DNA of 64,000 bases from positions 1 through 64,000 of the forward strand of contig CAKPHJ010000004.1 in NCBI GenBank assembly GCA_934157205.1, in the 5' to 3' direction. The stretch is from an uncultured Clostridia bacterium (GTDB lineage Bacteria > Bacillota > Clostridia > TANB77 > CAG-508). The translations under genes and the position numbers were made by a program. The first letter of the stretch is position 1. Each line of letters begins with the position of its first letter. Shown here one piece after another: positions 46,340 through 56,700 of the stretch. The notes under the pieces were generated by a model that did not search any database, was not told the DNA's origin, and worked only from the letters and a program-made list of their open reading frames with translations.

Positions 46340-47338
46340 ATGTTGGATATTAATTTTAATCAAATTATTGAAATGATTGAAAAACGAAAAAATAATGCTT
46401 ACAGAAAAGTAAATGAAGAAATGATTTTATTATATTTAGAAGTTGGTAAATTCCTATATGAACTAAAAGAAAATAGTAATTATGGTGATAAAATAACAAC
46501 AAAAGCATCAGATTTTATGAAAAATAATTATCCTAACATAAAGGGATTTACTAAAAGAAATATAGAACGTATGATTCAATTTTATAGTACTTATAAAGAT
46601 GATGAGATTGCGACACCACTGGTGACGCAATTGTCATGGACAAACAATTTACTTATATTAAGTGGAGCTAAAAGCAAAGAAGAAAGGCATTTTTATTTAA
46701 AATTATCTATTAAAAATAATTATTCAAAAAGAGAATTAGATAGACAAATATCATCAGCATATTATGAAAGATATATGCTTTCAGATGGAAAACAATTACC
46801 AACAATAAATAAAACTGTAGATGAGGACGATTATCCAAATACTAGAATTTTAGATACTTATAGTTTAGAGTTCTTGGATTTACCAAATGAATTTTCTGAA
46901 AAAGATTTAAAAAATGCAATTATAAAGAACTTAAAAGATTTTATATTAGAAGTTGGTAAAGATTTTACTTTTATAGGAGACGAATACAGAGTTCAAGTTG
47001 GAAATCATGACTTCTTTATTGATCTATTATTTTATAACAGAGAGCTATCTTGTTTAGTAGCGTTTGAATTAAAATTGGGAGAATTTAAAGCAGAATATTT
47101 AGGAAAAATGAATTTATATTTAGAAGCACTAGATAGAGATGTGAAAAAAGAACAAGAGAATCCAAGTGTTGGTGTTATACTTTGTAGTTCTAAAGATGAA
47201 GATGTTGTTGAATATTCAATTAGTAAAAATATGTCTCAAACTATGATTTCTGAATATAAGTTAAAATTAATTGATAAGAAATTATTAGAAACAAAACTTA
47301 AAGAAATGAAAAATTTGATAGATAATAAAGATAACTAG
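46340..47338 (+). CDS. DUF1016/YhcG-type PD-(D/E)XK nuclease protein
   Basis: The 332-residue protein has the DUF1016 N-terminal helical domain (YLEVGKFLYELKENSNYGDKI, GFTKRNIERMIQFY) and a C-terminal nuclease-like domain with D-x-ExK chemistry (VGNHDFFIDLLFYNRELSCLVAFELKLGEF). LYLEALDRDVKKEQENPSVGVILC is also family-typical. AAGGATGTG precedes the ATG. Such genes are often linked to restriction-modification or mobile elements. It is the first gene of the accessory patch. Confidence 0.85.
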   Translation: MLDINFNQIIEMIEKRKNNAYRKVNEEMILLYLEVGKFLYELKENSNYGDKITTKASDFMKNNYPNIKGFTKRNIERMIQFYSTYKDDEIATPLVTQLSWTNNLLILSGAKSKEERHFYLKLSIKNNYSKRELDRQISSAYYERYMLSDGKQLPTINKTVDEDDYPNTRILDTYSLEFLDLPNEFSEKDLKNAIIKNLKDFILEVGKDFTFIGDEYRVQVGNHDFFIDLLFYNRELSCLVAFELKLGEFKAEYLGKMNLYLEALDRDVKKEQENPSVGVILCSSKDEDVVEYSISKNMSQTMISEYKLKLIDKKLLETKLKEMKNLIDNKDN

Positions 47339-47362
47339 TAATTTGTAGAGGAAGTGAATGTT

Positions 47363-47869
47363 ATGGGAGGATTTAGTGTAGTAGTCCTTATGAGTATATT
47401 ATCATTTATATACTTATTCTTTATTGCTATATTTGTAGCAGTTATATTGTATATAATAATGAGTTATACCTTTCAGGGCATTTCAATCATGTGTATGTGT
47501 AAAAATATGGGATATAAAAATACTTTTACGGCTTGGATACCTTTTTATAATAAATATTTATTAGGGAAAATAGCAGGTAATAAAATAATGGGTGGAATAT
47601 CATGTATATTATCATTTATAGCAATTTGTTTAGGGACTCGTTTTTATATCAATAAAGAATTAGAAATAGTCCTATTCATTATTTTAGTAATTAGTTTAAT
47701 AATTACTTTTATACTAGATACAATGATAGCGCATAGAATATATAAGAGTCGTGCAAACAAATATGGAGATATATTAACTGTATTTAATATTTTATCATTA
47801 GGATTATTAAGACCAATATTTCTTTTTATAATTAGAAATAAAAAGGAACAATGTTCTATAAAGCAATAA
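47363..47869 (+). CDS. Four-helix membrane protein of unknown function
   Basis: The 168-residue protein starts MGGFSVVVLMSILSFIYLFF. Hydrophobic segments are at about 5-38, 75-92, 98-118 and 135-158, with a cytoplasmic loop CKNMGYKNTFTAWIPFYNKY that recurs in small clostridial membrane proteins. ATG at 47363 has GAGGAA 8 nt upstream; an upstream GTG at 47354 is less likely. It follows the DUF1016 gene by 24 bp, so probably co-transcribed. Confidence 0.65.
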   Translation: MGGFSVVVLMSILSFIYLFFIAIFVAVILYIIMSYTFQGISIMCMCKNMGYKNTFTAWIPFYNKYLLGKIAGNKIMGGISCILSFIAICLGTRFYINKELEIVLFIILVISLIITFILDTMIAHRIYKSRANKYGDILTVFNILSLGLLRPIFLFIIRNKKEQCSIKQ

Positions 47870-47941
47870 ATTACATTTATAATTGAAATTATTTGCAAAT
47901 TAATAATCTTATTTCCAAAAAGGGTATTGGAATTCTCATAG

Positions 47942-47965
47942 TAGAATTTGTATGGGAGTACAAAT
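47942..47965. other. Perfect 9-bp hairpin in the intergenic region
   Basis: GAATTTGTA and TACAAATTC flank TGGGAG. The surrounding 190 bp hold no gene. Confidence 0.4.
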
Positions 47966-48004
47966 TCAGCGCTGGCTAGCTAGACATAGATTTTATTCCC
48001 ATCT

Positions 48005-48054
48005 TCAAAAAAGAGGATTAAAATTACTTTAATAATTTTTTCCTCTTTTTTGAA
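48005..48054. terminator. Bidirectional terminator
   Basis: TTCAAAAAAGAGGA and TCCTCTTTTTTGAA form a 14-bp stem between convergent genes. Confidence 0.75.
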
Positions 48055-48076
48055 AACTCTTTATATAAAAACATAT

Positions 48077-48241
48077 TCATTTAAGACAATTTCTTCTGCT
48101 GTATTTTTGTAGTTGTTCATTAGTTTTATCCATTTCATTCTTTTCACAATATTCTTTAATCATTCTAAGTTGTGAATCAATAGAATAACCATTATCTCTT
48201 TGATTGTCAGTAGATACTCTTACATAAACATCACATCTCAT
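48077..48241 (-). pseudogene. Serine recombinase N-terminal remnant
   Basis: A 54-residue ORF starts MRCDVYVRVSTDNQRDNGYS then IDSQLRMIKEYCEKNEM. This is the N-terminus of large serine recombinases, including the nucleophile serine in VRVST. The remaining catalytic and DNA-binding domains are missing. The tail after EKNEM resembles another segment (KTNEQLQKYSRR), suggesting internal deletion. GGAGG precedes the ATG. It marks a decayed mobile element beside a tRNA gene. Confidence 0.75.
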
Positions 48242-48328
48242 AGTTTTCCTCCTTTCATTAAGTTTCGAGAAATATTAAAATACTTCTCATATGTTTCCTC
48301 ACAAATAATCAAAATGTATAGTCTAAAA

Positions 48329-48607
48329 TTAAAACTTTTTCAAAAATTGTGTAATTTCTTTAATATTGTACTTTTGATTATGCTCTTTAATATAAAAAGT
48401 CTTATTTGATATTTCATTAACTTTGTATTCAAGTATTGTAAGAGTAGTAGGATATGTAATTTTGTATTCAGTAGGTATTATTACTTGTAGATTGGTGTGC
48501 AAGATAGTTTTAATTTGTCCTAATTTAACCTTATATTTAAAGTTTTTTAAGATGTCAATTAAACCTTTATTAGGTCTTAAATTTTCAATTACTTTAAATT
48601 CAAGCAT
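48329..48607 (-). CDS. 92-residue protein of unknown function
   Basis: The protein starts MLEFKVIENLRPNKGLIDIL and is lysine- and isoleucine-rich, probably beta-rich, with no membrane segment or recognised motif. AAAGGAGG is upstream. It lies upstream of the recombinase remnant in the same direction, within the accessory patch, so it may be mobile-element cargo. Confidence 0.55.
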   Translation of the reverse strand: MLEFKVIENLRPNKGLIDILKNFKYKVKLGQIKTILHTNLQVIIPTEYKITYPTTLTILEYKVNEISNKTFYIKEHNQKYNIKEITQFLKKF

Positions 48608-48662
48608 GAAAAAAGTCCTCCTTTCTGTGATAAGAGAACTTTTAAAGTTTTATATACAAATA

Positions 48663-48698
48663 AAAACTTACGAACTTAAAAGTTCGTAAGTTAATTTT
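48663..48698 (-). terminator. Terminator of the tRNA cluster
   Basis: A near-perfect palindrome AACTTACGAACTT/AAGTTCGTAAGTT directly follows the tRNA-Gly on the minus strand and is flanked by T/A runs. Confidence 0.8.
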
Positions 48699-48701
48699 TA
48701 A

Positions 48702-48775
<74 letters not shown>

Positions 48776-48859
48776 ATTTCCTTTTGACAAGTATTATTAT
48801 AAATGTTTTTGTTATTCTTGTCAATACTTTTTTTGAAATTTTTTAATTTTTTATTTTTA

Positions 48860-48945
48860 TGGTGGGCAGGGAAGGATTCGAACCTTCGTACTCGAATGAG
48901 AACAGATTTACAGTCTGCCGCCTTTAGCCACTCGGCCACCTACCC
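48860..48945 (-). tRNA. tRNA-Tyr (GUA)
   Basis: 86 nt with encoded CCA. Class II long variable arm; anticodon loop CTGTAAA, anticodon GTA. Confidence 0.95.
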
Positions 48946-48958
48946 ATATAAAAATAAA

Positions 48959-49035
48959 TGGTGCTCCCTCAAGGATTCGAACCTTGGACCCACCGGTTAT
49001 GAGCCGGTTGCTCTGACCAACTGAGCTAAGGGAGC
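48959..49035 (-). tRNA. tRNA-Met (CAU)
   Basis: 77 nt with encoded CCA. Anticodon loop CTCATAA closed by CCGG/CCGG. Probably elongator Met; an Ile2 (lysidine) tRNA with CAT cannot be excluded from sequence alone. Confidence 0.88.
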
Positions 49036-49213
49036 ATGTGTTTTTTACTATTCGTCTTGCACAAGTATGAGTATAAACTATTTCAATTTAATTGTCAATA
49101 CTTTTTTTAAATTTTTTTGTTATTTTTAACTATTATTTTTCATTTTATAAAATTTTATGTTTTTGTTTTGTCTTTTTTTGCTTTATTTACAGTTATTATT
49201 GCAACAAATAACA

Positions 49214-49245
49214 AATAAGAAAAAATAAAAATTTTTCTTATTTAT
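49214..49245 (-). terminator. Terminator of carD
   Basis: AAATAAGAAAAA pairs with TTTTTCTTATTT just downstream of the stop codon of carD. The remaining gap to the tRNAs holds nothing evident. Confidence 0.6.
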
Positions 49246-49269
49246 TTTTGTTTAATTTGATATTTATTT

Positions 49270-49842
49270 TTATGTTTCAGTATTTGCACCTGTTGTACCA
49301 TCAAATGGTATAAATTTATTTACAACACTTTCTGTTTTTATATCTTCTGCTCTGAATGTCATAAATGATGTATTTATTTTATTTTCTACTTGCTGTTCTA
49401 CTTCTTCTTGTGATGCATGTTCTGCTAAAACAAGCTCACTTACTAAAATTTGTTTTGCATTGTTTAACATTTTTTTCTCGCCTGTTGATAGTCCTTTTTC
49501 TTTTTGTTTAAAGCTTAAGTTTCTAACAACATCTGCAATTTCATAAATGTCTCCACTTTTCATTTTATCCATATTGTCACGATATCTTTTGTTCCAATTT
49601 TTATCCATTTCTGTTTCGTCTTTTTCTAATACACAAAATACTTTGTCTGCTGAACTTTTGTCTATAATATTTCTAACTCCAACTGCCTCTGCTCTAGCTG
49701 TTGGAACCATTACTTTTACTTCACCAGGCATTTTAAGTATATAATATGATTGTTTCTCTCCTAATATATCTTTTTCTTCTATTGCATCTATAACTCCTGC
49801 CCCATGCATTGGGTATACTATTTTGTCACCTACATTGAACAT
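49270..49842 (-). CDS. CarD-family transcriptional regulator
   Basis: The 190-residue protein starts MFNVGDKIVYPMHGAGVI, the RNAP-interaction domain of CarD/TRCF proteins, and continues with a helical DNA-binding part (NKRYRDNMDKMKSGDIYE, SFKQKEKGLSTGEKKML). CarD binds the RNAP beta subunit and stabilises open complexes. ATG at 49842 has GGAGT upstream; an earlier ATG is not supported. In Clostridia, CarD often controls rRNA and stress genes. Confidence 0.9.
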   Translation of the reverse strand: MFNVGDKIVYPMHGAGVIDAIEEKDILGEKQSYYILKMPGEVKVMVPTARAEAVGVRNIIDKSSADKVFCVLEKDETEMDKNWNKRYRDNMDKMKSGDIYEIADVVRNLSFKQKEKGLSTGEKKMLNNAKQILVSELVLAEHASQEEVEQQVENKINTSFMTFRAEDIKTESVVNKFIPFDGTTGANTET

Positions 49843-49953
49843 GTAAGTCAACTCCTTTCTGCTTTTTATTTTTAGCAAAAAAAGATAATAAAGTTATGTA
49901 AATTTTTTATTTAAATAACTTTATTGGATTTTTTAACCATATTTATTATACAA

Positions 49954-49996
49954 CAAAACAAAGAAAAAGTCAAAACTTTTTTCTTTGTTTTGTTAT
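49954..49996 (-). terminator. Stem-loop between dut and carD
   Basis: AACAAAACAAAGAAAAA pairs with TTTTTCTTTGTTTTGTT across an 8-nt loop; likely terminates dut. The gap to carD (about 180 bp) contains nothing else apparent. Confidence 0.6.
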
Positions 49997-50058
49997 ATGT
50001 ATTTGCCTTGTTTCCGTTGGAGCTCTAAGCTTACATAGGTTTTATGTTTTTTTGTTTT

Positions 50059-50535
50059 TTATTTAGATTTTGATTCTATATTTGTTGAACCAAATCCTCC
50101 TTTTCTTTCTCCTTCTGCATGATCTGAGTCTGTTACAAAATATTTTTGAAAAATAGCTTGCCCTATAGCTTCACCTTTTTTTATTATTGTGTCTTCTTCT
50201 TTTATATTATAAAAAGCAAACATTATGTGCCCATCATTTTCAATATTGCCGTAGTAGTCTTTATCTACAACTCCTACACTATTTGCAAGAATTAATCCTT
50301 TTTTCTTTGGGTTTGAACTTCTATTGTAAAGCATTAAAACTTCATCATCTTGCATATATGCTTTTAATCCTGTTTTTACTAATGTTGGTTTCATTCCTTT
50401 TTTAAAACTTGGTATTATAATATCTTCTGCAGCTTCTATGTCATATCCAGCTGAATACTTTGTTTTTCTTATTGGCAAGTTTATTGATTCATTTTTAAAA
50501 CCTTTTGCTATTTCAAATCCTCTTATTTTTTCCAT
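50059..50535 (-). CDS. dut: dUTP diphosphatase
   Basis: The 158-residue trimeric dUTPase has motifs AGYDIEAAEDI (1), YNRSSNPKKKG (2), GVVDKDYYGNI (3), GEAIGQAIFQKY (4) and the C-terminal ERKGGFGST (5, uracil-gating arm). It removes dUTP and makes dUMP. ATG at 50535 has AGAGGA upstream. One CGG is out of frame (TAC GGC). Confidence 0.93.
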   Translation of the reverse strand: MEKIRGFEIAKGFKNESINLPIRKTKYSAGYDIEAAEDIIIPSFKKGMKPTLVKTGLKAYMQDDEVLMLYNRSSNPKKKGLILANSVGVVDKDYYGNIENDGHIMFAFYNIKEEDTIIKKGEAIGQAIFQKYFVTDSDHAEGERKGGFGSTNIESKSK

Positions 50536-50619
50536 TTTCATTCCTCTTTTCATAATATTTATATATTTTTAATTTTGATTTATTTTTTCATACTTTTTTC
50601 TAAATGTCAATAATTATAT

Positions 50620-50681
50620 TTGTAAGAATTTTTAAAATTTTTCCATGTACATTCATTAAATTATAGTTTCAATGTTTTTTA
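50620..50681. repeat. Partial copy C of the palindromic repeat
   Basis: GTAAGAATTTTTAAAATTTT and the following TTCATTAAATTATAGTTTCA with AATGTTTTTT match the right end of the 184-bp repeats. It lies upstream of feoA. Confidence 0.6.
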
Positions 50682-50829
50682 TTTAGCTAATAACCATCAA
50701 TTGTTATATGAACCATTATTTTTCAGCACAATATAATATAATAAGGCTACAATTTTATATGTAAACTTTAATATTTATCTTTAAATAAATTGTAATCATA
50801 TAATTATAACATAATTTGGAGGTGTTTAT

Positions 50830-51066
50830 ATGCAAAGAAATTTTATAACTTTATCCAACCTGCCTCTTAATTCCACTGGATATATTAATAATTTAGAATG
50901 TTCGAATAATATAAAAAGAAGATTGCTAGATTTAGGACTTGTAAAAAATTCCACCATAACTCCTGTTTTAATCAGTCCTTCTGGTGATCCAAAGGCTTTT
51001 GAAATAAAAGGTACTTTAATTGCAATACGAAAAGAAGACACAGACCTAATATATGTTTCTTTTTAA
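50830..51066 (+). CDS. feoA: FeoA-type SH3-like protein
   Basis: The 78-residue protein starts MQRNFITLSNLPLNSTGYIN and has the FeoA core RRLLDLGLVKNSTITPVLISPSGDP and a hydrophobic ending ELIYVSF-like (DLIYVSF). FeoA modulates FeoB activity. GGAGGTG precedes the ATG. It lies 73 bp before feoB, with its own plausible ribosome binding site. Confidence 0.86.
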   Translation: MQRNFITLSNLPLNSTGYINNLECSNNIKRRLLDLGLVKNSTITPVLISPSGDPKAFEIKGTLIAIRKEDTDLIYVSF

Positions 51067-51139
51067 ATACTAGTAACATTAATTTAATTCTTTCATATAA
51101 TTTAGCAAGATATAAACTTTTAATTATTGGAGGTAAACT

Positions 51140-53285
51140 ATGGGGCTAACAAAATCTTCTACTGGTTCAAGATTACTTGCTTCTGATCTTGAACAATCTA
51201 AAATTGAAAATGGCTACACTATTGCATTAGCAGGTAATCCTAATGTAGGAAAATCTACAATTTTTAATAGTTTAACTGGAATGCATCAACATACTGGAAA
51301 TTGGCCTGGGAAAACTGTTGCTAATGCAACTGGCAATTGTACTTATAAAAATAATAATTTTCTTTTTGTTGATATTCCAGGTACATATTCTATTATGTCA
51401 AATTCTGAAGAGGAAGAAATTGCAAGAGATTACATATGTTTTGGAAATCCTAATGCTACGGTTGTTGTAGTTGATTCTACCTGCTTAGAAAGAAATCTAA
51501 ATTTACTATTTCAAATTATGGAAATTACTAATAATGTTATTTTATGTGTTAATTTATTAGATGAAGCTGAAAAGAAAAAAATAAAAATAGATTTGCCAAA
51601 ATTATCATCACTTCTAGGAATACCTGTTGTTGGTACAACAGCACGAAATAAAAAAACTTTAAATAATCTTATTAATACCATATATAATGTTTGTAATAAT
51701 AAAATAACATGTAACCCCCATACTGTTTCTTACTCTCAGTTAATTGAAAATTGGATTGAAAATTTGCAAAAAGTAATTATAAAAGAATATAATTTTTCGC
51801 CTAAACTTTCTAGATGGATTAGTTTAAAATTATTAGATGGAGACAAAAATATTTTACAGTCAATTGAAAAAAATTTAAATATAAATTTATTACAAAATGA
51901 TAATATAAATAGTATATTAAATATTTTAAAAGAAGATTTTTCTAAAAACAATATAACATCAGATTCTTTAAAAGAATCTATTATATCTTCAATAGTAAAA
52001 AAATCAGAAGAAATTTCTTTAAAAGTTTGTCATTTTGAAAATGAAAATTATTCTGCTAGAGATAGAAAAATAGATAAAATTTTAACTTCAAAAAAATTCG
52101 GATTTCCACTAATGATACTTTTTTTAGCTATCATATTCTGGATAACCATTGTAGGTTCTAATTATCCATCACAAATATTATTTTCTTTTTTCGCATGGAT
52201 ACAAGAAAAATTATTATTATTTGCAAAAAATATTAATTGTCCTACAGTAATTTCAAATATGTTAATTTTAGGTGTTTATCAAACTTTAACATGGGTTATT
52301 TCTGTTATGCTCCCACCTATGGCAATTTTCTTTCCTTTATTTACTTTTCTAGAGGACCTTGGATATCTTCCTAGACTTGCATTTAATATGGATGGATTTT
52401 TTAAAAAATGTTGTTGTAGTCGGAAAACAAATGATTACTATGTGTATGGGATTTGGATGTAATGCTGCTGGTTGTGTTGGTTGCAGAATTATAGAATCTC
52501 CTAGAGAAAGATTAATTGCCATTCTTACTAACAGCTTTGTTCCTTGTAATGGACGATTTCCAATATTAATATCTATTTCAGTAATATTTATAGCTGGTAG
52601 TGTTAGTGGTTTTGGTTCTACTTTAATTGCAACTGCTTTTGTAATTTTAGCAATTTTATTTGGAATTTTTCTTACTTTAATTATTTCAAAAATATTGTCA
52701 AAAACATTACTAAAAGGATTTCCTTCATCGTTTGCATTAGAATTACCTCCATACCGAAAACCTCAAATTGGTAAAATATTAGTACGATCTATTTTTGATA
52801 GAACACTTTTTGTTTTAGGTAGATCTATATGTGTTGCTGGACCTTGTGGTCTTGTTATATGGCTATTTGCTAATTTAAATATTAATGGTGCAACTTTATT
52901 AACTATTATTGCAAACTTTTTTGATCCTTTTGCAAAATTAATGGGATTAGATGGATATATTTTAACCGCATTTATTTTAGGTATACCTGCAAATGAAATT
53001 GTATTGCCTATTATTTTAATGTGTTACTTGGGTAACAACTCTTTAGTTCATTTAGAAGATACTTATGCAATTTCTAAAATATTACTACAAAATGGCTGGA
53101 ATATTCTCACTGCTATAAATGTAATGTTATTTACTGTTTTACATTTTCCTTGTGCTACTACTTTATTAACAATAAAAAAAGAAACAGGTAGCTTAAAGTG
53201 GACTGTACTTAGTTTTTTATTGCCAACTGTTTGTGGTATTTTGGTTTGTATGTTTACTACTTTTGTTTTCAAAATTTTTATATAA
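51140..53285 (+). CDS. feoB: Ferrous iron transporter FeoB (contains one CGG +1 shift)
   Basis: FeoB is the GTP-dependent Fe(II) transporter. The reconstruction is about 714 residues: G1 GNPNVGKSTIFN, DIPGTYSI-type G3 (VDIPGTYSIMS), NLLDEAEKK (G4), then membrane segments and gate domains. After FNMDGFFKKC the zero frame CGG AAA ACA ends within 14 codons. Skipping C (52421-52423) gives SGKQMITMCMGFGCNAAG, the conserved GK and GFGCN gate motif. The rest (ESPRERLIAILTNSFVPCNG, gate 2) follows normally. Cysteines are abundant here. A strong terminator follows. Confidence 0.92.
52421..52423 (+). other. CGG +1 shift site in feoB
   Basis: Context AGT CGG AAA. Skipping C gives GGA AAA CAA (GKQ) before the GFGCN gate. 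This is one of two plus-strand sites. Confidence 0.9.
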
Positions 53286-53289
53286 ACAG

Positions 53290-53323
53290 CCGAAGGCTGG
53301 GGACAATAAGTCCCCAGCCTTTA
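53290..53323. terminator. GC-rich bidirectional terminator
   Basis: AAGGCTGGGGAC and GTCCCCAGCCTT form a 12-bp stem with an AATAA loop between convergent feoB and the 84-residue gene. Confidence 0.9.
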
Positions 53324-53578
53324 TTAAAATGTATAGTTTCTTCTTTCTGGAAAATCTCCTTTCGCCTCGCAAATTTTCTCATACCAATGAAGAATAACTT
53401 CATGCAACTTTATGTACTTCAGATCTGGAATTTCTTCGTGATTTTCAAAAGCCTCATACAATCTTTCTTCCTTTAAACATCTCATCAACATTTCCGCAGC
53501 ACACTCATTCGTTCTTTTAATTTTTTCATACATTTTCCATGCGTTTTCTTTTCTGTCTAAGTCAACAACGTAGCTCAT
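53324..53578 (-). CDS. 84-residue protein of unknown function
   Basis: The protein starts MSYVVDLDRKENAWKMYEKI and is predicted mostly helical, charged, with two cysteines (NECAAEMLMRCLKEERL) and HWYEKICEAKGDFPERR near the end. AAAGGA precedes the ATG. It has a consensus promoter at 53649-53677, a leader hairpin and a GC-rich terminator, so it is a strongly defined single-gene unit. I do not recognise the family. Confidence 0.7.
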   Translation of the reverse strand: MSYVVDLDRKENAWKMYEKIKRTNECAAEMLMRCLKEERLYEAFENHEEIPDLKYIKLHEVILHWYEKICEAKGDFPERRNYTF

Positions 53579-53599
53579 ACATTTTTTCCTTTCTCTGGC

Positions 53600-53625
53600 T
53601 TAGTACACACATTAACGTGTACTAA
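53600..53625 (-). promoter_or_regulatory. Leader hairpin/operator-like inverted repeat
   Basis: TTAGTACAC and GTGTACTAA form a 9-bp perfect inverted repeat between the promoter and start codon. It could be an operator or a transcript-start hairpin. Confidence 0.5.
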
Positions 53626-53648
53626 TTTGTTTACATCTTACATTTATA

Positions 53649-53677
53649 ATTATAACTCTTTTTAAAATTTATGTCAA
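53649..53677 (-). promoter_or_regulatory. Consensus promoter of the 84-residue gene
   Basis: Perfect TTGACA (53672-53677), 17-bp spacer and perfect TATAAT (53649-53654) on the minus strand. Confidence 0.85.
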
Positions 53678-53736
53678 GCTTTTTGGAAGTTTTTTCTATT
53701 TTTTTACATTTTTTAGGTTCCTTGTTTCCTATATAT

Positions 53737-56700
53737 TTACATTTCACTTATTTGTACATTATTTTTACCTATAATGTCTGAAAAAATTTCTCCAATTTTT
53801 TCAGTAAAATATATTTGTCCACAATTTTTCAGTTCATTTTCTACTTTTATTTTTACATTTATATTATTTCTATCCCCATAAAAATATCTAATTGCTCCGC
53901 GTAATTTATCTTTTTCAGTTTCAGACAAGTTTGTTATATCTAATACTAAAACTTTTTGTTTTTGTTCTCCAAATGTTTTTATATCATTTGCTATAATTGT
54001 GGTAGCATCTTCATCTCTAACACTTAATCTTCCATTTACAATTACTATATTTTCTTCTCTCAAGCTTGTTTCTGAACTTAAAAATGCATTTTCAAAAGCT
54101 ATTATTTCTATTGATCCATATAAATCTTCAATTGTTATAAATGCCATTAGTTTATTATTTTTTGTAAATTTCTTTTTTATTGATGTTATTATTCCTGCAT
54201 ATTTTACTTTTTGGCCATCTATAAATTTTGGTTTTTCAACCATATTTAAGTTTGCTGTTTCGTTTTCATTCATATTTATTAGTGATTTTTTTTGTTCATC
54301 AAATTGTCTTAATTGCGTTGAATTTATATTAGTGTGCATTTCTATTTGTTTTCTCAATTTTTCTAATGGATGTCCTGAAATATATATTCCAAGCATTTCT
54401 TTTTCTATTGATAATAATTCTTTGCTTGTCATTTCTTCATGTTCTTCAAACATGTATTTTTTATTACTTAATTCTTGTTTTTCTTTTTCTGTTCCTAGGT
54501 CAAACATTGTAACTTGACCTTCTAACCCCTTCTTTTTTGAAGATTGAATAGTATCTACTATTCCTTCAAATGAACAAAGTAAAGTGCTTCTTGTTTGTTC
54601 AAATTCGTCAAATACTCCAGCTTTTATTAAACTTTCTATACATTTTTTATTTACAGATTCATCTGCTATTCTTTCACAAAAATCGGTAAAGCTTTTATAT
54701 TTTCCATTTTTTTCTCTTTCTTTTACTATATTGTTTACAGGAACTGTTCCTACATTCTTTATGCTTCCCAACCCAAATCTGATTTGAAGTTTTTGGTTTA
54801 ACTTTGCATTATTAACATTTTTACATTCGTTTTTTTCTTCTTCAAATTCCTCACTATATTCTGGTGTAAATTTTGCTCCACTTTTATTTATATCTGGCTT
54901 TAATATTTGAATTCCTAGTGCTTTACATTCGTCAATGTATTGAGGTATTTTATCTAAGTTTCCTAAAAAACTATTTAATGTTGCAGACATAAATTCTGCT
55001 GGGTAATATGCTTTTAAATATGCTGTTCTATATGCTACAACAGCATAACATGCAGCGTGGCTTTTATTAAATGCATATTTTGCAAATTCTGCCATTTCAT
55101 CAAATATTTTATTTGCAGACTGCTCATCTATGCCATTTCTAATACAGCCAGGAACTATTATATTTCCATTTTCATCTAATTGTCCATGTATAAAAACTTC
55201 TCTTTCTTTTGCCATTACATCAAGTTTCTTTTTTCCCATTGCTCTTCTTACAAGGTCTGCTCTTCCGAAGTGAATACCCAGCTAAGTCACGTACTATTTG
55301 CATAACTTGTTCTTGGTAAACCATACAGCCATATGTAACATTTAATATTGGTTCTAGTCTTGGATGTGTATATTCATTATGTCCTGGATGTAGTTTTCCT
55401 TTTACATATCTTGGTATTTGATCCATTGGTCCAGGTCTATATAAAGACACTCCTGCTATTAAGTCTTCTAAGCAGTCTGGCTTTAGTTCTTTCATAAAGT
55501 TTGTCATACCTTGTGACTCAAATTGGAATATTCCACATGTTTTTCCTTCTTGCCATAATTTATATACTTTAGGATCTGCCATTTCTTTATCAAATTTTAC
55601 ATCTATATTTTTATTTTCTTTTACCATATTAATTGTATCTTGGATAACAGTTAGTGTTCTTAAACCTAAAAAGTCCATTTTTAACAGACCTAATTCTTCT
55701 AATGTTGTCATTATGTATTGTGTTGAAATTTGACCATCACGCACATAAAGCGGAACATATGTATCTACTGGGTCTTTTGTAATTACTATTCCGACAAGCA
55801 TGTGTTGATGCCTGTCTTGGCATTCCTTCTAATCCCATAGCAATATCTAAAACCTTTTTTACAGTTTCATCATTTTCATATTTTTCTTTTAATTCTTTAT
55901 TTTGCTCTAATGCCTTTTTTATTGTAATATGCAATTCGTTTGGTATCATTTTTGCTAAACTATCCGCTTCTGCGTATGGAATATCTAAAACTCTTGCTAC
56001 ATCTCTTATAACCATTTTAGCAGCCATTGTACCAAATGTTATAATCTGTGAAACATGATCATGACCATATTTACGCGAAACATAGTCTATTACATCTTGT
56101 CTGTGTTCATAACAAAAGTCTACATCAAAATCTGGCATGCTTATTCTTTCAGGATTTAAAAATCTTTCAAAAAGTAGTCCATATTTCATTGGATCTATGT
56201 CGGTTATTTCTATGGCATATGCAATTATTGAACCAGCACCAGAACCACGACCTGGTCCTACTGGAATATTATGAGTTTTAGCATAATGAATAAAATCCCA
56301 TACTATTAAAAAATAATCTACATATCCCATTTTCTTTATTATACTTAATTCATATTCTGCTCTTTTTAAAATTTCAGAACTTGGATTTTCTCCATATCTT
56401 TTCTTTATTCCATCATCACATAGTTTTTTAAAATAATCATAATGAGTTTCATATTCTGCAGGTACATCATAATTAGGAAGAATTGTATGTCCAAATTCAA
56501 ATTCCACATTGCACTTTTTAGCTATTTTTACTGTGTTTTCTATTGCATCTGGAAATGCACTAAAATAGTCTGACATTTCTTTAGGAGATTTTACATATAA
56601 TTCGTCTGTTTCAAACCTCATTCTATCTACATCACTCATTCTTTTTCCTGTTTGAATACACAAAAGAACTTCATGGTTATATGCATCTTCTCTTTTTAAA

